A DNA stretch of 64,000 bases from Erinaceus europaeus (GCF_950295315.1 NC_080165.1:6360320-6424319), one strand, 5' to 3'; positions 1 through 11,500 are shown, counted from the first letter of the stretch. Numbers and translations are program-made. The notes: a model not told the origin generated them from the sequence alone.

Positions 1-147
1 GGATTTTGGTAAACATTTTTTTTTTTGGTCAACATTTTTCTTATGAAAAAGTACTGAACCTTTTATGTGGGCAGAGGAATAGCTTTTTTTTTTTTTTTCC
101 TTTCCCTGATGGCATTTTTGATGTATGGTATAAATGATGCAGTTTTA

Positions 148-422
148 AAAATTTATTTATTTATTCCCTTTTGTTGCCCTTGTTTTATTGCTGTGGTTAT
201 TATTGTTGTTCCTGATGTTGTTGTTGGATAGGACAGCGAGATATGGAGAGAGGAAGGGAAGCAGAGAGGGGGAGAGAAAGACAGACACCTGCAGACCTGC
301 TTCAACGCCTGTGAGCGATTCCTCTGCAGGTGGAGAGCCGGGGACTTGAACCAAGATCCTTACGCCGGTCCTTGTGCTTTGTGCCACCTGTGCTTAATGT
401 GCTGCGCTACCACCTGGCTCCC
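148..422 (-). mobile_element. F1 SINE
   Basis: Full F1 copy in antisense, head near 422 and AT-rich tail near 155. Flanks share ATGATGCA(G/T)TTT (target duplication) at about 134 and 425. Confidence 0.88.
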
Positions 423-590
423 AACATGATGCATTTTTGTGGCTTTTAATTTTAGGTTTACCCGATTGTTTCAGGTGGAATTTCTCTTTATCAGTCCCTT
501 ATTTTGCTGATCACATACATTCAAATAGAAACCCAGCCTTCTCTGGAGAAATTATCTTAAAAGTTATTGCTATTTGTTTCATTTTAATAG

Positions 591-683
591 GTGGATCTAG
601 TGAATATAGGAGGAACTGACATTGTGGACGGGAACCACAAGCTGACCCTGGGATTACTCTGGAGCATCATTTTACACTGGCAG
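591..683 (+). CDS. UTRN: UTRN exon, end of CH1 (dystrophin exon 5 equivalent)
   Basis: 93 nt, phase 0 at both ends, 31 codons starting [17 protein letters not shown] and ending [10 protein letters not shown]. It fits the second actinin-type actin-binding signature at the end of the first calponin-homology domain. Acceptor is TTTTAATAG; donor is CAG|GTGGGG, a G-rich, less common form. Size equals dystrophin exon 5. Confidence 0.96.
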
Positions 684-746
684 GTGGGGAAGGCTTCTGT
701 CTCTTCTTTGGAGTTGAAAATGTTTTGTTTTGGCTTTGTAACTTTT

Positions 747-1026
747 TTTAATATTTATTTATCCCCTTTTGTTGCCCTCGTTTTATTGTTGTAGTTATTA
801 TTGTTAGTTATTGATGTTGTTGTTGTTGGATAGGACAGAGAGAAACGGAGAGAGGAGGGGAAGACAGAGAGGGGGAGAGAAAGACAGACACCTGCAGACC
901 TGCTTCACCGCCTGTGAAGCGACTCCCCTGCAGGTGGGGAGTCGGGGGCTCGAACCGGGATCCTTCCGCTGGTCCTTTCGCTTTGCGCCATGTGCACTTG
1001 ACCCGCTGCGCCTCCGCCCGACTCCC
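747..1026 (-). mobile_element. F1 SINE
   Basis: Well-preserved antisense F1 with CGAACCGGGATCC (B-box region) and CTCCGCCCGACTCCC at the head. TTTTGTTTT-rich flanks on both sides. Confidence 0.9.
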
Positions 1027-1029
1027 AAA

Positions 1030-1860
1030 ACTGTTTTGTTTTTATGTTAGCTCCTTAGGGCTACCTCCCCCGCCCCTCCCCCCCCCCACTGGATGTTTTC
1101 ATAACAAATCTATCTTCTGACAATGGTGAGAGCAAGTCAGCTGAGATGAGAGGGTCTGCAGGTCTAGATTATTAATTGATTGTAGCCTCTCTCCTTGGGT
1201 TGTTGATGAAAACCTCAACCTGTGTCCTCCATATGCTCTTCGTTCGTTTAGTTTGTGTCTGTGTTCTAATCTCTTTTTAGACCAACATACCAGTCTCATT
1301 GGGTTAGGACCTCACCGTAGTTCTAGAACTTAGAGCATTTATTTATTTCAGTTGTCCTCATAAAACTGTGGAGAGAAAAAGAACACCGAGACCATGCTTT
1401 ACACCCGTGTGCCACGCATCTTTACTGTTTCAGGTGTCAGCTCTCCTTGTATTTCATCACTTGACATTTTTGAAGGTTGCTGAGCTGTTTCTCCATGTGA
1501 ACTTGGCTGACATTTCCTGATTATTAAATTGAGTTCCATCATTCCTGCCAGTAATGTCCTAAAGCCTTATGGAGTCCCTTAGTGTCTGTACCGTTTGTGG
1601 AAGTGTGTGTTGTCTATTGCTTTTTTTTTTTTTTTTTTAATTCTGACAATGTTCATTTTCATTGTTAGTGTAAACTGTTATCTGTACGAGTCTCCACTAT
1701 AGTCTGGCTGTACTTTGCTATTAAAAACATATCTATGGGGATCCAGGTTGAGATTTTTAGACTCAATTATTTAGCAATCCTTTATCCATTTGTTTAAGAT
1801 TCATTCTTAGATCCTCCTTGGTGATTTATAATTGTGATGCCTAGAAAATCGTGATTTTTT
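1030..1860. other. Intron stretch without recognised features
   Basis: A short C-rich run at 1074-1090 and a T run at 1620-1638; otherwise unique-looking AT-rich intron. 1335-1430 may be a very old SINE but is too decayed to assign. Confidence 0.5.
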
Positions 1861-1861
1861 T

Positions 1862-2022
1862 TTTTTTTAAAGATTCGTTTACTTATTTGTGTGTGAGAGA
1901 GAACAAATGGACAGAGACAGAGGTAGAGTACCTTACTGTGGCGTAGGTGAGGCCAGGGATTGAACTGGGGACTTCATGCCTGAAAGTTTAGTGCTTTACT
2001 CACTGTGCTGCCTCCCAGGCTG
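1862..2022 (-). mobile_element. Old tRNA-type SINE, F3-like
   Basis: Reads GATTGAACTGGGGACTTCAT then TTTACTCACTGTGCTGCC, the reversed B-box and A-box regions of an F3-like element, with an A-rich tail at the low end. Confidence 0.65.
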
Positions 2023-2435
2023 CCAAGCAGTGGTGTGGATTTCCATCTTAGAGTTCTCTGACATTGGACTGGCTCTGTAATTGCAAAGGATTAGCTTTTG
2101 TTGTCTTTGTGTCATGTGTATCTGCCTGTGTCTGTGTTTCTCTGTCTACTTGTGAATTTATAGTTGTTAGTGGCTTATGTTTTTCTATTTTGATTCTCAA
2201 GTTTTTCTCTGTTTGTTCTGGGAAATATTCCTTATGTTGGCTACTGTATCCTTCTGCTATGTCCACATTGTTCTTCTGACTGTTTTGTCAAAACATAGAT
2301 ACTATTTTAGAAACACTATAACCTATTAATTATAGATTATAATTTCTGTTACTATCAGGGCAGATACTTCATTCTTTTTTTATTAGTGATTTAATGTTGA
2401 ATTACAAAATTATGATAAAACAGGGATCCTTCCTC

Positions 2436-2715
2436 TTTTTTTTGCCTCCAGGGTTATTGAAGTGCCTTGGCACCCACACTATGGATCCACTGCTCCTAAC
2501 ACCCCTACTCACCCCCCCCCCCATTTTATTAGGCAGAACAGAGAGAAATAGAGAGGGACTGGGAGATGGAGAGGGAGAGAGGAAGATAGACACCTGCAGA
2601 CCTGCTTTTATGCTTATGAAGCATCCCCTTGCAGGTGGGGAGCTAGAGCTCGAACCCGTTCCTTGTGTTTGGTACCGTGTGCACTTGACTGGGTTTGCCA
2701 CTGCCCAACTCCCAG
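2436..2715 (-). mobile_element. F1L SINE
   Basis: Antisense long form beginning TTTTTTTTGCCTCCAGGG and ending GCCCAACTCCC. Flanks CATTCTTTTTTTA and CATTCTTTAATG are the target duplication. Carries splice-like signals at 2450 and 2635. Confidence 0.88.
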
Positions 2716-2768
2716 GACACCCCATTCTTTAATGGTGTGGTCAGTCAAAGTTCTCTGTCTCTCCCTAC

Positions 2769-2827
2769 ATTTTTATTTATTTATTATTGGATAGAGACAG
2801 CGAGAAATTGAGAGGTTATGGGGAGAT
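2769..2827 (-). mobile_element. F2 SINE fragment (tail end only)
   Basis: TTTATTTATTATTGGATAGAGACAGCGAGAAATTGAGAGG matches the reversed F2 tail, here described across positions; the head is missing. Confidence 0.6.
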
Positions 2828-3045
2828 AGGAAACTTTCCCACTCTGTTTCAGTTTTGTAGAAAACAGCAATTCCATTTTATTCCTACTTGAAATTAAGGA
2901 TTTGAAAGTGTCTGGTATTAAAACATTCTGTTTTGTGGCTATGAATGTGATGTTCATTATAGCCAACCTATTTATTATAAGTATTGTTTTTAATATATAG
3001 GAAGATTGTTTTATATAAAGTTAAAAAATAAAAATATAAGTAAAG

Positions 3046-3349
3046 GGGGGCCAGGTGGTGGCTCACTGCCTTAAGTGCCCGAAGCACAGGGACCGGCGTA
3101 AGGATCTGGGTTCGAGCCCCGGTTCCCCACCTGCAGGGGAGTCACTTCACAGGTGGTGAAGCAGGTCTGCAGGTGTCTGTCTTTCTCTACCCCTCTCTGT
3201 CTTCCCCTCCTCTCTCCATTTCTCTTGTCCTATCCAACAATAACGACAGCAAGAACAACAAAAAACTGGAAAAAAATGGCTGCTGGGAGCAGTGAATTTG
3301 TAGTGCAGGCACTGAGCCCCAGCAAAAAAAAAAAAAAAAAAAAAAAAAA
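3046..3349 (+). mobile_element. F1L SINE
   Basis: Sense copy with a long poly(A) tail (3325-3349). The tail block reads ATGGCTGCTGGGAGCAGTG then CAGGCACTGAGCCCCAGC, the F1L extension. Confidence 0.88.
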
Positions 3350-3398
3350 TCTCCTAGATTTGTTTTCCTAAAATAATCATTGTTAAAAATGTATTTGT

Positions 3399-3646
3399 CA
3401 GGGGCCAGGCAGTGGCACACTTGGCTAAGTGCACGCATTACAATGCGCAAAAACCCAGGCTCCCACCCCCAGTGTTCACCCGCAGGGGGAGAGCTTCACA
3501 AGAGGTGAGACAGGGCTGCAGCAGGTGTCTCTCTGTCCCTCTCTCCTTCTGTATCTTCCACTCCCCTCTCAGTGCCTGTCTGTCTTTCTCCCATGTAAAT
3601 AAATAAATAAATATCAAATCTAATAAATTCTTAAAAAAAAAAAAAA
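3399..3646 (+). mobile_element. F2 SINE
   Basis: GGGGCCAGGCAGTGGCACAC head and a tail of AATAAATAAATAAATATC plus poly(A). Ends about 160 nt before the exon at 3806. Confidence 0.88.
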
Positions 3647-3805
3647 GAACTTGTCACTCCAGTGCTTAAAGGAGAAAGCTGCCTAAAAAGAGTATCCAGT
3701 GATGTGGCCCTTCTATGGTGGTGAATTCGTAGGACATTCTTTCCTCCAGGGCTTGGTTCCAGGAAGGTTTCTAAGTGACAGTCAGCTGTGGTTTCTCTTG
3801 AACAG

Positions 3806-3978
3806 GTTAAAGATGTCATGAAGGATATCATGTCAGACCTGCAGCAGACAAACAGTGAGAAGATTCTGCTGAGCTGGGTGCGACAGTCTACCAGGCCCTA
3901 CAGCCAGGTCAATGTGCTCAACTTCACCACCAGCTGGACGGACGGACTCGCCTTTAACGCCTTGCTGCACAGACATAA
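3806..3978 (+). CDS. UTRN: UTRN exon, start of CH2 (dystrophin exon 6 equivalent)
   Basis: 173 nt, enters in phase 0 and leaves two bases of a lysine codon. Encodes [19 protein letters not shown], then the tryptophan-containing helix [12 protein letters not shown] and the CH2 core [19 protein letters not shown]. Acceptor AACAG, donor CATAA|GTGAGC. Same length as dystrophin exon 6. CH2 modulates the main F-actin contact made by CH1. Confidence 0.97.
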
Positions 3979-4082
3979 GTGAGCCACGACTCTGTTACAA
4001 GTGGACCCTGTGGATTGGGACCTCCCGTGTCCCTTCCTTCTCTTTCCTCCTCCTCAAATTTCCCTTTTTAAGATTTTATTTT

Positions 4083-4287
4083 AGGGAGTTTGGCAGTAGC
4101 GCAGCGGGTTAAGCACACATGGCGCGAAGCAAGCGCAAGGACTGGCGTAAGGATCCCAGTTTGAGCCCCCGGCTCCCCACCTGCAGGGGAGTCGCTTCAC
4201 AGGCGGTGAAGCAGGTCTGCAGGTGTCTGCCTTTCTCTCCTCCTCTCTCCATTTCTCTCTGTCCTACCCAACAACAACAAAAACGAT
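4083..4287 (+). mobile_element. F1 SINE, short tail
   Basis: GGCAGTAGCGCAGCGGGTTAAG head, tail cut soon after CCAACAACAACAAAAACG, where an antisense F2 copy begins. Confidence 0.88.
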
Positions 4288-4493
4288 TTTATTTTAAATA
4301 TTTTTATTTATTTATTATTGCATAGAGACAGAGAAATAGAGAGGGTGGGGGGAGATAGAGAGACAGAAAGACAGCTGTAGCCCTGTTTTACTGCTTGAAG
4401 CTTTCCCCCCACAGGTGGGGATCAGGAGCTTGAACCTGGGTCCTTGCTCACTGCCTTGCATTTGTTTAACCCGGTGCACCACCACCCGACCCC
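4288..4493 (-). mobile_element. F2 SINE
   Basis: Antisense F2 abutting the tail of the preceding F1, so the two form a tail-to-tail pair. Confidence 0.85.
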
Positions 4494-5045
4494 CTCAAAT
4501 TTCCTTTGCCACATTCCCATCACACTGTTTTGTGCACAGATCACACCATCACACTAAGAAGAGCAATGCCACAGAAGAAAACTGCTCACCAAGTTTTTAT
4601 TTCAGCAGGACTTAAATGCCATAGTGCAATATCCGTGGTTACTTCCCGTGACTTATTAAGTTTAAAGAAAAGCATCAAGTAGGTACACACAGTACAATTC
4701 CATTTGTTCTGAACTAGCCTGTAACATCTATAAAGAATGTTGTGAGGTTTCATTCTTACATCAGAGGGAAGCCTGCAAAGTCAGTGCAACCCCAATTTAC
4801 ACGATGCAGATCGATTTTTCTAAACAGGACAAACATATAACCGACCGGAGAGTCAGAAGGAGTCTGAGAAAGGAGAGCTGAGCTGAAACAGACACTCAAA
4901 CCAAATACGAAATCATATTCAGATCGTGCAGCACTATAGACACTGATGCCATTAGGTCTGTGCGTTGCCAGCCACGTGGAGTGGGACTCTTATTTGTCCA
5001 TCACATGAAATACGGATATTCTTAACATATAAGAAGGACATTCCT

Positions 5046-5325
5046 GGGAACCGGGTGGTAGCGCAGTGGGTTAAGCGCACGTGGCGCAAAGCGCAAGGAC
5101 CAGTTCGATAAGGATCCCGGTTGGAGCCCCCGGCTCCCCACCTGCAGGGGAGTCGCTTCACAGGCGGTGAAGCAGGTCTGTAGGTGTTTGTCTTTCTCTC
5201 ACCCTCTCTGTCTTCCCCTCCTCTCTCCATTTCTCTCTGTCCTGTCCAACAATGACATCAATAACAACAATAATAATAACTACAAAAATAAATCAAGGCC
5301 AACAAAAGGGAATAAATAAAAAAAA
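5046..5325 (+). mobile_element. F1 SINE
   Basis: Full copy between two copies of GACATTCC (target duplication), just upstream of the minisatellite. Confidence 0.92.
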
Positions 5326-5384
5326 ATGACATTCCATGTAGTTTGAGATGTAGTTGGCTCAAACTATCTCAGTAATAATATAAT

Positions 5385-8009
5385 AGGTTATAGTAATACA
5401 GATTATATGTTACATATATCATATATTAAAATATTTATTATATATTATAATAGTTATATAATAGGTTATAGTAACAGAGATTATATAGTATATATAGTAA
5501 TAGAGGTTGTATAGTATATATAATAATAGAGGTTGTATAGTATATATAATAATAGAGGTTATATAGTTTATATATAGTAATAGAGGTCGTATAGTATATA
5601 TAGTAATAGAGGTTATACAGTATCTATAGTAATAGAGGTTATACAGTATCTATAGTAATAGAGGTTATAGTATCTATAGTAAAAGAGGTTATACAGTATC
5701 TATAGTAATAGAGGTTATAGTATCTATAGTAATAGAGGTTATATAGTATCTATAGTAATAGAGGTTATAGTATCTATAGTAATAGAGGTTATACAGTATC
5801 TATAGTAATAGAGGTTATAGTATCTATAGTAATAGAGGTTATCGTATCTATAGTAATAGAGGTTATAGTATCTATAGTAATAGAGGTTATATAGTATCTA
5901 TAGTAATAGAGGTTATAGTATCAATAGTAATAGAGGTTATACATTATCTATAGTAATAGAGGTTATATAGTATCTATAGTAATAGAGGTTATAGTATCTA
6001 TAGTAATAGAGGTTATACAGTATCTATAGTAATAGAGGTTATAGTATGTATAGTAATAGAGGTTATACAGTATCTATAGTAATAGAGGTTATAGTATCTA
6101 TAGTAAATAGAGGTTATAGTATCTACAGTAATAGAGGTTATAGTATCTATAGTAATAGAGGTTATACAGTATCTATAGTAATAGAGGTTATACAGTATCT
6201 ATAGTAATAGAGGTTATAGTATGTATAGTAATAGAGGTTATAGTATCTATAGTAATAGAGGTTATAGTATCTATAGTAATAGAGGTTATACAGTATCTAC
6301 AGTAATAGAGGTTATAGTATCTATAGTAATAGAGGTTATACAGTATCTATAGTAATAGAGGTTATATATTATCTATAGTAATAGAGGTTATACAGTATCT
6401 TTAGTAATAGAGGTTATACAGTATCTATAGTAATAGAGGTTATAGTATCTATAGTAATAGAGGTTATACAGTATCTATAGTAATAGAGGTTATACAGTAT
6501 AGTAATAGAGGTTATAGTATCTATAGTAATAGAGGTTATAGTATCTATTGTAATAGAGGTTATAGTATCTATAGTAATAGAGGTTATACAGTATCTATAG
6601 TAATAGAGGTTATATAGTATCTATAGTAATAGAGGTTATATAGTATCTATAGTAATAGAGGTTATAGTATCTATAGTAATAGAGGTTACACAGTATCTAT
6701 AGTAATAGAGGTTATACAGTATCTATAGTAGAGGTTATACAGTATCTATAGTAATAGAGGTTATATAGTATCTATAGTAATAGAGGTTATATAGTATCTA
6801 TAGTAATAGAGGTTATAGTATCTATAGTAATAGAGGTTACACAGTATCTATAGTAATAGAGGTTATACAGTATCTATAGTAATAGAGGTTATAGTATCTA
6901 TAGTAATAGAGGTTATATAGTATCTATAGTAATAGAGGTTATACAGTATCTATAGTAATAGAGGTTATACAGTATCTATAGTAATAGAGGTTATACAGTA
7001 TCTATAGTAATAGAGGTTATACAGTATCTATAGTAATAGAGGTTATATAGTATCTATACTAATAGAGGTTATATAGTATCTATAGTAATAGAGATTATAG
7101 TATCTATAGTAATAGAGGTTATAGTATCTATAGTAATAGAGGTAACATAGTATCTATAGTAATAGAGGTTGTAGTATTTATATTAATAGAGGTTATAGCA
7201 TCTATAGTAATAGAGGTTATGGCATCCGTAATAATAGAGGTTATAGCATCTGTAGTAATAGAGGTTATAGTATGCATAATAATAGAGGTTATAGCATCCG
7301 TAGTAATAGAGGTTAAAGCATCCATAGTAATAGAGGTTATAGTATGCATAGTAATAGAGGTTATAGCATCCGTAGTAATAGAGGTTATGGCATCCGTAGT
7401 AATAGAGGTTATGGCATCTGTAGTAATAGAAGTTATGGCATCTGTAGTAATAGAGGTTATAGTATGCATAGTAATAGAGGTTATGGCATCTGTAATAATA
7501 GAGGTTATAGTATGCATAGTAATAGAGGTTATAGCATCCATAGTAATAGAGGTTATAGCATCCGTAGTAATAGAGGTTATGGCATCTGTAGTAATAGAGG
7601 TTATGGCATCTGTAGTAATAGAGGTTATAGCATTCGTAGTAATAGAGGTTATAGCATCTGTAGTAATAGAGGTTATAGTATGCATAGTAATAGAGGTTAT
7701 GGCATCTGTAATAATAGAGGTTATAGTATGCATAGTAATAGAGGTTATGGCATCTGTAGTAATAGAGGTTAGAGCATCTGTAGTAATAGAGGTTATGGTA
7801 TCTGTAGTAATAGAGGTTATAGTATGCATAATAATAGAGGTTATAGCATCCGTAGTAATAGAGGTTATAGTATGCATAGTAATAGAGGTTATGACATCTG
7901 TAGTAATAGAGGTTATAGTATGCATAGTAATAGAGGTTATAGCATCCGTAGTACTAGAGGTTATAGCATCCGTAGTAATAGAGGTTATAGTAACTCAGTA
8001 ATAGGTTAT
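5385..8009. repeat. 2.6-kb minisatellite, 24-26 bp unit
   Basis: More than 100 tandem copies of a unit with the core AGTAATAGAGGTTATA. From 5385 to about 7190 units of 24 and 26 bp alternate (GTATCTA with or without an extra CA). From about 7190 to 8000 the unit changes to GCATCCGT, GCATCTGT or GTATGCAT variants and is almost strictly 24 bp. It lies in the intron before the exon at 10319. Left-end units are diverged and AT-rich, suggesting growth from a TA-rich seed. Confidence 0.97.
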
Positions 8010-8244
8010 TTAAGAAAGTCAACTGTGCTCATAGAACTCAGTAACAGTGTCAGATGCCTCGCAGCCCACATTGATTAGTCAGTCCATCCTTTCCCACCAT
8101 ACTACAAATAAATTCCAGATTTATTAAAAATGTAAATGAGAAAGGTAGATTTTATTTCATTAGTTATTTGTTGTCTCAGATTTTATTTAATTTGTGGTTT
8201 CTCTTGATGTATAAAAGTGCAATTGACATTTCTGTATCTTTTTT

Positions 8245-8333
8245 TGCAATTTATTCATTCATTTGTTCACCCATTGGAGACAGAGAAATTGGGGGGTAAA
8301 GTGGGAGGCAGAGAGAGGAGAGAAGGAGAAAGT

Positions 8334-8367
<34 letters not shown>

Positions 8368-8470
8368 GGAGAGGGCTGTAGCATTGCTTCTTCACTGTCG
8401 AAGCTTCCCCCCACCCCCTACTTGCACCCCGGTATGTGTTCCACTAGATGTAACACCTGACCCTTGGTCT
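8245..8470 (-). mobile_element. Degenerate F2-like SINE with GA run
   Basis: TTTATTCATTCATTTG tail, GGAGACAGAGAAATTGGG, an expanded GA run at 8333-8371, and GAAGCTTCCCCCCACC. The head is decayed. Confidence 0.6.
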
Positions 8471-9462
8471 TTCTAACCTTATGAATGGAAGGTTTCTAAA
8501 TTTGTAACAAAATTAATTTTGTTCCTCTAGTTTTTTTTTTTTTAGGCTAGATGATCCAGGAATTATAATATTTATTTTTCTCTTTCCTTTGTGCCTTGTT
8601 CTTCAACGATTTAAATTTGTGATAGTGAATAGAACGCTTTGTACTCACTAACAAAAGAACTGGTTTCAGTGGTTTCCAATAAGAATGATGTTTGTGTTAG
8701 CTTTTCCTGTGTGCATTTTATCTGATTAATGGACACGTTCCATCCTCAACCTTCTACCACCTCTCCTTCATAAGCATAAAAGGTTGGCCTTTATTGCTAG
8801 TTGGTTAAGAGATTTTATCAGAAAATTTGAATGTTAGCCAACACTCTTTCCATCCTTACTGAACTGATTCTAAAAGTATGCACAGACCACCTTCTCTGTA
8901 TTAAGTAGTAGGTACACAGCTTAGTGCAAAACAGGTCCAAGTCCACTTCTCCCTGTTCATATAGAAAGAGGCAGAAGGGAATCAAAATGTACATTGTAAG
9001 GCATATTCAAATGGAAAATATGCTATAGAAAAAGAGAGAAGACGCCTACCATGTGGGGGGCTGGTGGTGCAGTGGGGAAGCAGTAGGAGTGGAAGTCAGG
9101 AGAGAGAGGACTCTGGGAAGGCCTAGAGCAAGATATGACAGAGGCAAGTCCCAGAAGATACTTGAGTCAAAAATGCAAGAATGGATAAAAATGGCCAGGG
9201 AAAATGGTCAGCTTTCAGTAAGTCAGTGTAATGATGAGGTCTAGTTTGTGGGATTAGGCAAAAATCTGGTCTAGAAATAAAATGCTAGACAATGATGCAT
9301 AGGGAAGAGGATGATAGAAATCCTCTCAGACGCTTTGCTGGAGAGCATCCCATGACTAGATTAGGGCATCTTTCATTATTGAGCTAACGTTAGTTTTATT
9401 TGGATGATTTAAGTTCATCAGCACTGTGAGGATTGATGCATTTGCATTCATTTGTTGATACC
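8471..9462. other. Intron stretch without recognised features
   Basis: Unique-looking, AT-rich sequence. A 63-codon open stretch at 9053-9244 has no recognisable similarity and no supporting signals. Confidence 0.5.
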
Positions 9463-9646
9463 TTAAAAAAAAACATTTATTTTTCAAGAGACAGAGAGAG
9501 AAAGTGAGAGAAACGAGAAAGGGAGGGAGAAGAGAGTTAAGAGTACTTCACTGCCCTGGATCAGGATTTTGCAGAAGATGGTGTTTGGTAGCTGTGTGTC
9601 TTGGCCAGGCAAGTCTGCTGTGCTAGCTACACATCTCTTCAGCCAT
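9463..9646 (-). mobile_element. Old SINE, decayed
   Basis: ACATTTATTTTTCAAGAGAC and GA-rich tail region, then a decayed head ending near AGCCATTAAC. Confidence 0.45.
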
Positions 9647-9694
9647 TAACGGCTGCTCTTTTCCAGCTGTCTTTTTTTTTTCTTTTCTTTTCTT

Positions 9695-9938
9695 TTTCTT
9701 TTAATTGCCACCATGGTTATCGCTAGGGCTAGGGGCTGGCACTATGAATCCATTTTTGACAGGACAGAGCGAAATTGACAGGGGAAGGAGAGGGAGAGAG
9801 GAAGAGAGAGAGACACTTGTAGACTAGCTTCACTGTCTGTGAAGCTTCCCCTCTGCAGGTGGGGAGGCAGGGCCTGAACCTGCGTCCTTGCACATGGTGA
9901 TGGGTGTACTTAACCACATGCGCTGCTGGCCCCTGCCA
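9695..9938 (-). mobile_element. F1L/F2-type SINE
   Basis: Antisense copy from the GGCTGGCACTATGAATCCAT block to TGCGCTGCTGGCCCC. GAAGCTTCCCC gives the F2-like middle. Flanks share CCAGCT. Confidence 0.78.
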
Positions 9939-10318
9939 GCTAGCCTGATCTTCTCAGGCTGACTTTTTCTGTATATTTTATCTTTCTTATCTTGTATTGT
10001 TAAATTCCTCCTCTCTTTTCTCTTACTTTTACATTTTAGAAAGTATTACAGATCATTTCTAATCTTTTAGTGGCTACTCCAGTAATTTTAATAGAGGTAT
10101 TAAGTCAACCTAAGAACTTCAGTATGTTTTACTGATTCTTTTCATGTTTTGTATTGTTTTAAGATATATAGTTGGCAAGCCCTTGAGATGTGTAAGTTAA
10201 ACTATTTTTCAAGCTTACTAGTAGAAAGCTCAAACTAAAATGTATCAGGTCATAACAATGACTGTCCTTTGTCCCTATATTTTCTTCTCATTGCACTTTA
10301 TTTGTTTGGTGTTTTCAG

Positions 10319-10434
10319 ACCTGATCTATTCAGCTGGGAGAGCGTTGTCAGAATGTTTCCAACTGAGAGACTTGAACATGCATTCAGCAAGGCTCAGACT
10401 TATTTGGGAATTGAAAAGCTGTTAGATCCTGAAG
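10319..10434 (+). CDS. UTRN: UTRN exon, middle of CH2 (dystrophin exon 7 equivalent)
   Basis: 116 nt; the first base completes the lysine codon begun in the previous exon and the last G begins an aspartate codon. Encodes [20 protein letters not shown] followed by [18 protein letters not shown]. Acceptor GTTTTCAG; donor GAAG|GTATTG. The 3' end of the exon and this donor are repeated 72 nt downstream (see 10483-10530); the upstream donor is the one that keeps the frame. Dystrophin exon 7 is 119 nt. Confidence 0.95.
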
Positions 10435-10482
10435 GTATTGTATCCTGTATTTAATTCAGGATTAAATGTATCCTGTATTTAA

Positions 10483-10530
10483 TTGAAAAGCTGTTAGATC
10501 CTGAAGGTATTGTATCCTGTATTTAATTCA
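10483..10530 (+). repeat. Duplicated exon end and 5' splice site
   Basis: This 48-nt segment repeats 10411-10458, the last 24 nt of the exon-7 equivalent plus the first 24 nt of the intron, with no differences that I see. The copy therefore holds a second GAAG|GTATTG donor at 10506/10507. Between the copies is a further partial repeat of TGTATCCTGTATTTAA. Using the second donor would add 72 nt with an in-frame TAA at 10452-10454. Confidence 0.93.
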
Positions 10531-10739
10531 GTCTCAGTTCTGCTTGGCAATTTTGAATGCTCCCTAAGTGTGCTCTTTTCTTTTATAGGAATGTTTTTAG
10601 GAGGAGTGACTGATGTCAGCCATTTTTTTTTTAAGCTAAGAGGAACTATAGCTAAAAATGAATAATTTTTTTCTGTCCTAATTTGTCTGTATTATATCTT
10701 AAATGGCTGCAGATTTTTCTTGTTTAAAACTTTCTGAAA

Positions 10740-10924
10740 TTTGTATTTATTGGATAGTGACAGAGTTGATAGGGAAGGGAGAAAAATGAAGAGAGAGAAA
10801 GAGAGACACCTGTAGCACTGCTTTACTGCTCATGAAGCATTCCCCCTGCAGATGGGGACTAGAGACTTGAACCCTAGTCCTTAAGCAATATGTGCACTTT
10901 ACCAGATGTACTACCACCTGCCTC
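10740..10924 (-). mobile_element. F2 SINE
   Basis: TTTATTGGATAGTGACAGAG to ACTACCACCTGCCTCC, antisense. Confidence 0.82.
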
Positions 10925-10929
10925 CTTAC

Positions 10930-11500
10930 AATTTTTTTTGATTTTTTTTATTGGGGGATTAATGTTTTACATTCAACAGTAAGTACAATAGTTTGTACAT
11001 GCATAACATTCTCCAGTTTCCCTTATAACAATACAACCCCTATTAGGTCCTCTGACTCTTTCTTGGACCTATATTCTCCCCACCCACCCACCCCAGAGTC
11101 TTTTACTTTGGTGCGATACGCCAATTCCATTTCAGGTTCTACTTGTGTTTTCTTTTCTGATCTTGTTTTTCAACTTCGGCCTGAGAGTGAGATCATCCCA
11201 TACTAATCCTTCTGTTTCTGGCTGATTTCACTCAACATGATTTTTTCAAGGTCCATCCAAGATCGGCTGAAAATGGTGAAGTCACCATTTTTTATAGCTG
11301 AGTTGTAGTCCATTGTGTATATAGACCACAACTTGCTCAGCCACTCATCTGTTGTTGGACATCTGGGTTGCTTCCAGGTTTTGGCTATTAGAAATTGTGC
11401 TGCCAAGAACATATGTGTACACAGATCTTTTTGGATCCTGCAGTTCCTCTCCTGGGGATATATCCTAAGGAACACAACATATCCAGCCATTTTTCTTTAA
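10930..11500 (-). mobile_element. L1 3' end: ORF2 C-terminus and 3' UTR
   Basis: On the minus strand 11490-11203 reads AQFLIAKTWKQPRCPTTDEW and WSIYTMDYNSAIKNGDF, the conserved end of L1 ORF2. A 3' UTR and A-rich end follow at 10935-10970. A 5'-truncated antisense insertion; reverse transcriptase and endonuclease parts are missing. Confidence 0.92.

Noticed and set aside
811..1050. Many 60-130 codon open frames containing ERNGERRGRQRGGEKDRHLQ-type sequence
   Set aside because: They are translations of antisense or sense F1 SINE copies and recur at dozens of positions.
7128..8001. A 260-codon repetitive protein gene
   Set aside because: Open frames exist on both strands and in several frames because the unit is 24 bp. 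There is no splice, promoter or conservation signal.
5385..8009. CRISPR-like array
   Set aside because: Direct head-to-tail repeats without unique spacers, in a mammalian intron.
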